Shown here piece by piece: positions 40,848 through 45,539 of a stretch of 45,539 nucleotides of DNA. The DNA lies in NCBI GenBank assembly GCA_040905145.1, contig JBBDSC010000073.1, positions 1 to 45,539 on the forward strand, in the 5' to 3' direction. The position numbers were made by a program, and so were the translations under genes. How positions within the stretch are numbered: the first letter of the stretch is position 1; every line of letters begins with the position of its first letter. The notes below the pieces were generated by a model that was not told the DNA's origin, made no database searches, and worked only from the letters and a program-made list of their open reading frames with translations. The stretch comes from DATGMS01 sp040905145 (GTDB lineage: Bacteria > Bacteroidota > Bacteroidia > Cytophagales > Cyclobacteriaceae).

Positions 40848-41366
40848 ATGACAATGGCAAATCAACCACAACCTGAAACAATTTATTTTAATGATGATGG
40901 CTCCATTCCCAACAGCAAGTATCCGCTGCTACTGTACCATAATGCTTTTCCCGAACAGGGAAGTAAAGGCGCAGAGTGGCTGGAAGCAATATTTGCCAGT
41001 AATAACTGGACAAATTCCTGGCGCTGGGGCGTATATCTTTTTCACCATTACCACAGCAATACCCATGAAGTGCTGGGAGTGTTCAGTGGCTCCTCTCTGC
41101 TGCAACTAGGAGGAGAGAAAGGCGAAAAAGTAAACGTGCAGGCGGGAGATATTATTGTGATACCAGCAGGGGTAGGGCATAAATGCATTAGTCATAGCGA
41201 TGATTTTACGGTAGTTGGGGCCTACCCACATGGCTTAAAACCCGACCTGAACAAGGGCGAAGAAGGCGAACGCCCACAGGCAGACAAAAATATTGCCGCA
41301 GTTCCGCTCCCGGCCACAGATCCTTTGTTGGGCAAGGAGGGTGGTTTGCCAACCATCTGGAAATAA
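40848..41366 (+). CDS. Cupin-domain protein, YjlB-like
   Basis: The 172-residue protein fits the single-domain cupin family of which B. subtilis YjlB is a member. Cupin motif 1 gives metal ligands His67, His69 and Glu74 (GVYLFHHYHSNTHEVLGVFSG); motif 2 gives His111 (AGDIIVIPAGVGHKC). The family is uncharacterised and probably a metal-dependent isomerase, dioxygenase or binding protein. A second ATG at 40854 is an equally possible start. It ends 3 nt before the half TPP enzyme, so the two form an operon. Confidence 0.85.
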   Translation: MTMANQPQPETIYFNDDGSIPNSKYPLLLYHNAFPEQGSKGAEWLEAIFASNNWTNSWRWGVYLFHHYHSNTHEVLGVFSGSSLLQLGGEKGEKVNVQAGDIIVIPAGVGHKCISHSDDFTVVGAYPHGLKPDLNKGEEGERPQADKNIAAVPLPATDPLLGKEGGLPTIWK

Positions 41367-41369
41367 GCA

Positions 41370-42077
41370 ATGGTATTTAGCTGGGTTTATGAAGAATTAC
41401 AATCATTGGATTCTCTGCCTGAGAAGCACCTATGTTCAAATGCGGAAGTTTTTAATTCAGGCACCTCTGCTTTTTGGTTTGCCAGGAATCTTAGGATTAG
41501 GGAAGGAATGATGGCCTCATTATCAGGTAACCTGGCCACCATGTGCCCGGCAGTACCTTATGCGATAGCTACAAAATTTGCATTTCCGGAGCGGGTGCCC
41601 ATTGCTATTGTAGGGGATGGGGCCATGCAGATGCTTTGCATGAACGAACTGATCACCATATCGAAATACTGGAAAGAGTGGGAAAATCCCCGTCTGGTGA
41701 TAATTGTCCTCAATAACCGCGATCTTAATATGGTCACCTGGGAACAGCGAATGCTTGCTGGAGAACCAAAATTTGAAGCGTCACAGGATATACCGGATAT
41801 TGATTATGCCAGATTTGCAGAGCTGGTGGGTCTCAGAGGGATAAGAATAGATCGTCCGGATCAGATTCAGACCTCTCTGGATCAGGTACTTTCTGCAGAT
41901 TGTCCTGCTGTGCTGGATGTCGTAACAGACCCTAATGTTCCTATCGTCCCTCCTCATGTAGATATGGTCCAACTGTCGAAATTTACCAAAGCTATTCTGA
42001 AAGGGGACCCGGAAAAGACTGGCATTATCCGGCAAACCATTAAAGAAGTGATGCAGGGAGGAGGCAGTGTCTTTTAA
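41370..42077 (+). pseudogene. C-terminal TPP-binding domain of a pyruvate oxidase/acetolactate synthase-like enzyme (N-terminal domains missing)
   Basis: The frame encodes 235 residues that match only the last 40% of large TPP enzymes of the PoxB-like class (usually about 550-590 residues). Present are SGNLATMCPAVPYAIATKFAFP, the TPP-Mg motif GDG at 82-84 with NN at 115-116, and NNRDLNMVTWEQRMLAGEPKFEASQD. The N-terminal PYR domain, with the glutamate that activates TPP, and the central domain are absent; nothing upstream encodes them, since an intact cupin gene ends 3 nt before. Either a deletion truncated it at the domain border or it works with a separate PYR subunit. The frame itself is open and clean. 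I call it pseudogene provisionally. Confidence 0.7.
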
Positions 42078-42111
42078 TATTTAATTTGCCCCTTCGGGCC
42101 AGGAATTTCCC

Positions 42112-42228
42112 ATGTCAAATATTTATCATGATGATTTTCCGAAGGAAGGCCAGAGCCATCCAAAATCCGTTTTAGATGATTTTCCAATAAACGATCTAAT
42201 AAAAGCTTTGTATGGGAAAAACATATAA
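42112..42228 (+). CDS. Possible 38-residue small protein
   Basis: A hand-translated frame begins MSNIYHDDFPKEGQSHPKSV and ends LDDFPINDLIKALYGKNI, with two DDFP motifs 15 residues apart. It lies 34 nt after the half TPP gene on the same strand and 13 nt before the convergent PII-like gene. Composition is protein-like (charged, one amphipathic end), but no family is recognised, so it may be chance. A small GCCC-CTTC-GGGC hairpin at 42088-42099 precedes it. Confidence 0.3.
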   Translation: MSNIYHDDFPKEGQSHPKSVLDDFPINDLIKALYGKNI

Positions 42229-42241
42229 TAAATTGAATTTT

Positions 42242-42538
42242 TTACACGACCACCGCATCCACATCCCAGCTAAAGGCTTTTAATCCCTGATCCTCCGCTT
42301 GCTGGTTTAGTTTTTTTAATTCGCCAATCAGATTTCCTGCCTTTTCCGTTTCTACAAAAGTGTAAATGGCATTGTTGAGGGCAGGCCAGGTATGGGTTCC
42401 CATTCGGGGTTCCCCTGTGTCTGATCCACGTCCCTGTAGGTCATTTAATTTTGTAAAGCCTCTTATCTCCATCAGGTCTAAAAGATCAATAATTTCTTCT
42501 GACAAAGCCTGGTTAAATATAATCATTATTCCTTTCAT
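42242..42538 (-). CDS. PII-like signalling protein linked to the RND pump
   Basis: From the start that I prefer (complement of 42538, MKGIMIIFNQ) it has 98 residues in the PII/CutA-like ferredoxin-like pattern: strand-helix (MIIFNQALSEEIIDLLDLM), a strand plus a T-loop-like exposed segment (LNDLQGRGSDTGEPRMGTHTWP at about 31-52), a strand (NNAIYTFVE), a helix and a final strand. Small PII-like proteins of this kind occur next to cation or RND transporters in other bacteria and are thought to sense nucleotides or metals. Here it is directly downstream of an RND pump gene on the same strand, 79 nt away. The ligand cannot be read from the sequence. An earlier start at 42565 adds nine residues. 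Confidence 0.75.
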   Translation of the reverse strand: MKGIMIIFNQALSEEIIDLLDLMEIRGFTKLNDLQGRGSDTGEPRMGTHTWPALNNAIYTFVETEKAGNLIGELKKLNQQAEDQGLKAFSWDVDAVVV

Positions 42539-42568
42539 TACTTTATAACGTTTGTTAATAGACATCCC

Positions 42569-42616
42569 ATCAAACCATCAGCACTTCAAATTATCAACCC
42601 ATCAGCATATCAATCC
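42569..42616. repeat. Two degenerate 24-bp tandem repeats
   Basis: Units at 42569-42592 and 42593-42616 share most positions (ATCAAACCATCAGCAC versus ATCAACCCATCAGCAT, then TCAA). They fill almost the whole space between the RND stop codon and the PII-like gene. CCATCA-rich intergenic repeats of this sort are simple-sequence in nature and may be slippage products. Confidence 0.6.
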
Positions 42617-42617
42617 A

Positions 42618-45539
42618 TTATCCCGATAAAAGGCTTACCTTATGCTTTCTTTTGCGGTGGAAAACCGCATATAAAACCGGAACAAGGATAAGGGTAATCA
42701 AGGTAGAAAAGGAAAGGCCTCCTATAACTGCTATAGCCATTGGTTTCCAGGTTTCTGAGCCCTCACCTTGACTAGTGGCCAGTGGTACCATAGCTAAAAG
42801 TGTAGTGAGGGTAGTCATGAGTACAGGGCGCAATCTGGATCTTCCTGATTCAACTATGGCATCAAAAAGGGACAGGCCCCTGCCGCGCAACAGCTGAATA
42901 AAATCCACCAGCACAATGGCATTCTTCACCACGATTCCCACCAGAATTATACCTCCGATAAAGGCAATGACACTCAATTTTGTATTGGTGAGAATCAAAG
43001 CCAATAAAACGCCGGTAAAGGCAAAAGGAAGGGAAAACATGATGATAAATGGATCCTTCAGCGATTCGAACTGAGCCGCCATGACAATATACACCAAGAT
43101 TACGCTTAAGCCCAAGAGCAGGAAAAGATCTCCAAAGGCTTCCTGCTGCTCTTCTATATCTCCTCCAAATTCAATCTCCACTCCTGAAGGAAGGTCCAGC
43201 TCATTGGTAATAAAATCGTTGATTTGTTCTGTAACCACATTCAAAGGGGTTTCAACAAGATCTGCCGTGACCTGTATAGAGCGTTCTCTGCCAATCCGTT
43301 CAATGTTCGGAGGCGTGTATATTTCCCTGACCTCCCCTAATGCTCCGATTTCTACCAGATCACCATTAGGTGTCACCACTGTCATTCTCCGGATATCATC
43401 AATATTTTGGCGGTAAGACTCTTCATACTGTACCACAATATCAAATTCTTCCCCCTCTTCCCGAAATTCGGTAGCAACTAGCCCCGCAATCATATTTCGG
43501 ATACTCTGCCCAACGGTTCCGGAATTAAGTCCCAGTGCTGCCAACCTATCCTTATCCAGGTCTATCTGGAGTGCGGGTTGTGGATCTCCCCGGCTTTCAT
43601 CCGCATTTCTTACCCCCTCGATCTGCTGGAGTCTTTCAATGATTCTGGCTGCAATTGCTGAGGTCTGGTCAAGATCATTCCCAATGATGTCGATCGCTAC
43701 AGGAGATCCTGCGCTGGCTCCCCCTTGGGTACTTACGGAATATTTAATTGCTTCTGGAATATCCTTTAACTCTTCCCTTATTATCTCTGCGATTTCAAAA
43801 ACGGAACGATCCCGTTCACTTACAGGAATAAGAGATGCCGTAATATCGATGGTATTAGGTCCTGTGCCTCCGCCCCCTAAAGCGGCACCTCCACTGGTAC
43901 TGGCTCCTACCCCAGAGGAAATAATTTCCAGTTCGGGCACCTGCTCAAAAAAAATCTGTTCAACTTTATCAATCGTGGAAATAGCACTTTCTGGGCTTCT
44001 GCCGGTAGGCAGCTCAATAGTTACCATAAGGCGTCCGTTATCGGATTGGGGCATAAATTCGGTTCCCACACCGGGTATCATCAATAAAGACCCCAAAAAC
44101 AGAACAATGGCTAAAACCACCACTATTATCTTATGATCCAACGACCATCCCAATATTTTTTTGTATCCATTGTCCAAACTGGTAAGGGCGCTTTCCACCC
44201 CGGCACTAATCTTTTTTCCGAGAGATTTCTTCTCAGAGGTTTTAATAGATTTTTTTTCTACTCTCAGAAGTTTTGAAGACATCATGGGAATTAGCGTTAG
44301 AGCAGCAAGTGTAGAAACCACAATGGTCACTACCACAATGGAACCAAGCTGCCCAAACCAGATCCCTGTCATACCTGTTAGGAAAGTCAGGGGCAAAAAC
44401 ACCGCCACGACCGTAAGTGTGGTGGCCACTACCGCTACTCCCACTTCATTGGTTCCGTATAAGGCTGCTTCTCTCGGCTTGGTCCCTTTGTCTACATAGG
44501 TGGAGATGTTTTCCAGGACCACGATAGCATCATCCACCACCATTCCTAAGGCAATGGACAAAGAGGAGAGGGATATCAAATTCAACGTACCCCCTGTAAC
44601 CGAAAGGTAGATAAAAGCGGCAATAAGTGAAAAAGGGATGGTTAGTGCCACAATAAAAGTTGCCCTCCACCTTCTTAAGAAGATGAACACCACCAACACC
44701 ACGAAAACCACCGCATATATCAGTACATTAGAAAGATTATTCACCGAATTGATGATGAATTCTGAGGTGTCAATTACCGTTTCGATTTGTACATCCGGCG
44801 GCAGATTTTGGCTAAGCTCCGGAATCCTTTCCAGAACCGCCTGAGCTACCTGGACGGTATTTGCATTATTTTGTTTCTGGACAGAAATGGTTACAGCCCT
44901 TCCTCCACTTACCATTTCTATGCGATTGTCTTCGTCAACAGCATCCTGAACCTGGGCCACATCCTTAATATGTACTATTCCGCCCTGTGGAGTGTTTTTT
45001 ACCACAATATTCCCTATTTCTTCTATAGAAGTAAACTCAGTGTCGATCCGGACATTGTATTGTTGTTGTCCTACATCCAGGTTTCCTGCTGGTATTACTA
45101 CATTTTCATTGCCCAAGGCTTGGCCGATCTGACTAATATCCACCTCATAGGCACTCATTCTTTGCGGGTCGACATTCACCTGAATCTCCCTGATCGGGCC
45201 ACCTTCCACATTTACGGCCCCAACTCCGGGGACCCTGTTCAGCGGGGTTACGAGCTGATCATCCAGAATCTGACGTAAGTTTGGATAACTTTCCTCAGCA
45301 GTGGCTGCCAGGATAATTACCGGAATGCTACTGGCATTAAACCGATAAATAACAGGATCGTCAATATCTTCCGGCAACAAGGGTCTTGCCCGACTCAGCG
45401 CATCCCGGATATTGTTGGAGGCTTCATCCAAATTGGATCCCCAGTCAAACTCCAGGGTAATAATCGAAACATTCTCCACGGAAGAGGAGGTGATTTCATC
45501 CAGGTCATTGAGGGTACTGAACTGGTCTTCCAGCTCCGT
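42618..45539 (-). CDS. RND efflux transporter permease, HAE1 family (5' end outside the window)
   Basis: The visible 973 residues are all but about the first 70 of an AcrB-like proton-driven inner-membrane pump. The frame remains open to the window edge, so an apparent GTG start at 45479 is internal. The proton-relay motif GMVVDDAIVVLEN in TM4 carries both Asp residues (near visible residue 335, equivalent to AcrB 407-408), and TM10 has VKNAIVLVDF with the relay lysine. Two large periplasmic loops flank TM2-6 and TM8-12. The Asp-Asp motif favours the drug or hydrophobe class over the metal (HME) class. The adaptor and outer-membrane factor are not in the window and probably lie beyond its right edge. 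A PII-like gene follows it. Confidence 0.93.
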   Translation of the reverse strand, partial: TELEDQFSTLNDLDEITSSSVENVSIITLEFDWGSNLDEASNNIRDALSRARPLLPEDIDDPVIYRFNASSIPVIILAATAEESYPNLRQILDDQLVTPLNRVPGVGAVNVEGGPIREIQVNVDPQRMSAYEVDISQIGQALGNENVVIPAGNLDVGQQQYNVRIDTEFTSIEEIGNIVVKNTPQGGIVHIKDVAQVQDAVDEDNRIEMVSGGRAVTISVQKQNNANTVQVAQAVLERIPELSQNLPPDVQIETVIDTSEFIINSVNNLSNVLIYAVVFVVLVVFIFLRRWRATFIVALTIPFSLIAAFIYLSVTGGTLNLISLSSLSIALGMVVDDAIVVLENISTYVDKGTKPREAALYGTNEVGVAVVATTLTVVAVFLPLTFLTGMTGIWFGQLGSIVVVTIVVSTLAALTLIPMMSSKLLRVEKKSIKTSEKKSLGKKISAGVESALTSLDNGYKKILGWSLDHKIIVVVLAIVLFLGSLLMIPGVGTEFMPQSDNGRLMVTIELPTGRSPESAISTIDKVEQIFFEQVPELEIISSGVGASTSGGAALGGGGTGPNTIDITASLIPVSERDRSVFEIAEIIREELKDIPEAIKYSVSTQGGASAGSPVAIDIIGNDLDQTSAIAARIIERLQQIEGVRNADESRGDPQPALQIDLDKDRLAALGLNSGTVGQSIRNMIAGLVATEFREEGEEFDIVVQYEESYRQNIDDIRRMTVVTPNGDLVEIGALGEVREIYTPPNIERIGRERSIQVTADLVETPLNVVTEQINDFITNELDLPSGVEIEFGGDIEEQQEAFGDLFLLLGLSVILVYIVMAAQFESLKDPFIIMFSLPFAFTGVLLALILTNTKLSVIAFIGGIILVGIVVKNAIVLVDFIQLLRGRGLSLFDAIVESGRSRLRPVLMTTLTTLLAMVPLATSQGEGSETWKPMAIAVIGGLSFSTLITLILVPVLYAVFHRKRKHKVSLLSG

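Noticed and set aside
42566..42617. CRISPR-like repeat near the PII-like gene
   Set aside because: There are only two degenerate adjacent copies with no spacers, and no cas genes in the window.

Overview
The window is a bacterial chromosome segment that I read as Bacteroidota, most likely order Cytophagales (Cyclobacteriaceae-like). The grounds are: promoters of the TAnnTTTG type; start codons preceded by A/T-rich sequence with almost no Shine-Dalgarno; a rplQ-carA-eno gene order; secY followed directly by map with no adk; a DUF3467 gene behind rpoC; RpoB/RpoC of Bacteroidota type; a Tat-exported Gfo/Idh/MocA protein; and beta-barrel, LVIVD and HAE1-type RND proteins. The exact genus is not determinable by eye.

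Layout. 1-11358 (+): 3' part of tRNA-Trp, then secE-nusG-rplK-rplA-rplJ-rplL-rpoB-rpoC, with three consecutive perfect hairpins between rplL and rpoB and a strong terminator after rpoC. 11406-15205 (+): DUF3467 gene, a promoter, rpsL-rpsG-fusA-rpsJ and a terminator. 15450-21719 (+): promoter and S10/spc genes rplC-D-W-B-rpsS-rplV-rpsC-rplP-rpmC-rpsQ-rplN-X-E-rpsN. 21802-29977 (+): an internal promoter and rpsH-rplF-R-rpsE-rpmD-rplO-secY-map-infA-rpmJ-rpsM-K-D-rpoA-rplQ, closed by a terminator. rpmD and rpmJ are short genes that are easy to miss. 30103-32493 (+): carA and eno, closed by a 17-bp perfect hairpin.

The last third is accessory. A Tat-secreted oxidoreductase-family protein and a membrane TPR protein of unknown role lie between eno and an FtsB/DivIC-like gene. 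The latter overlaps a small outer-membrane beta-barrel gene by 20 nt. cysE-cysM overlap by 4 nt and form a cysteine biosynthesis pair. After a 16-bp perfect palindrome come, on the minus strand, an LVIVD-repeat lipoprotein; then tRNA-Gly(CCC) (+); a short-chain dehydrogenase (-); a cupin gene followed 3 nt later by a TPP-enzyme ORF holding only the C-terminal TPP-binding domain (+); and a PII-like gene (-) directly downstream of an HAE1-type RND pump (-) that runs off the window end.

The first 30 kb makes the translation and transcription machinery (ribosomal proteins, EF-G, IF-1, RNAP core, NusG, Sec translocon, Met aminopeptidase) as a nearly continuous block with a few promoters. I see no CRISPR array, transposase, phage or obvious defence system. 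The observations I rate highest are the RND pump with a PII-like partner, the cupin plus half TPP enzyme pair, the DUF3467 gene placed behind the rpoC terminator, the triple hairpin before rpoB, and the unusual leader between infA and rpmJ.
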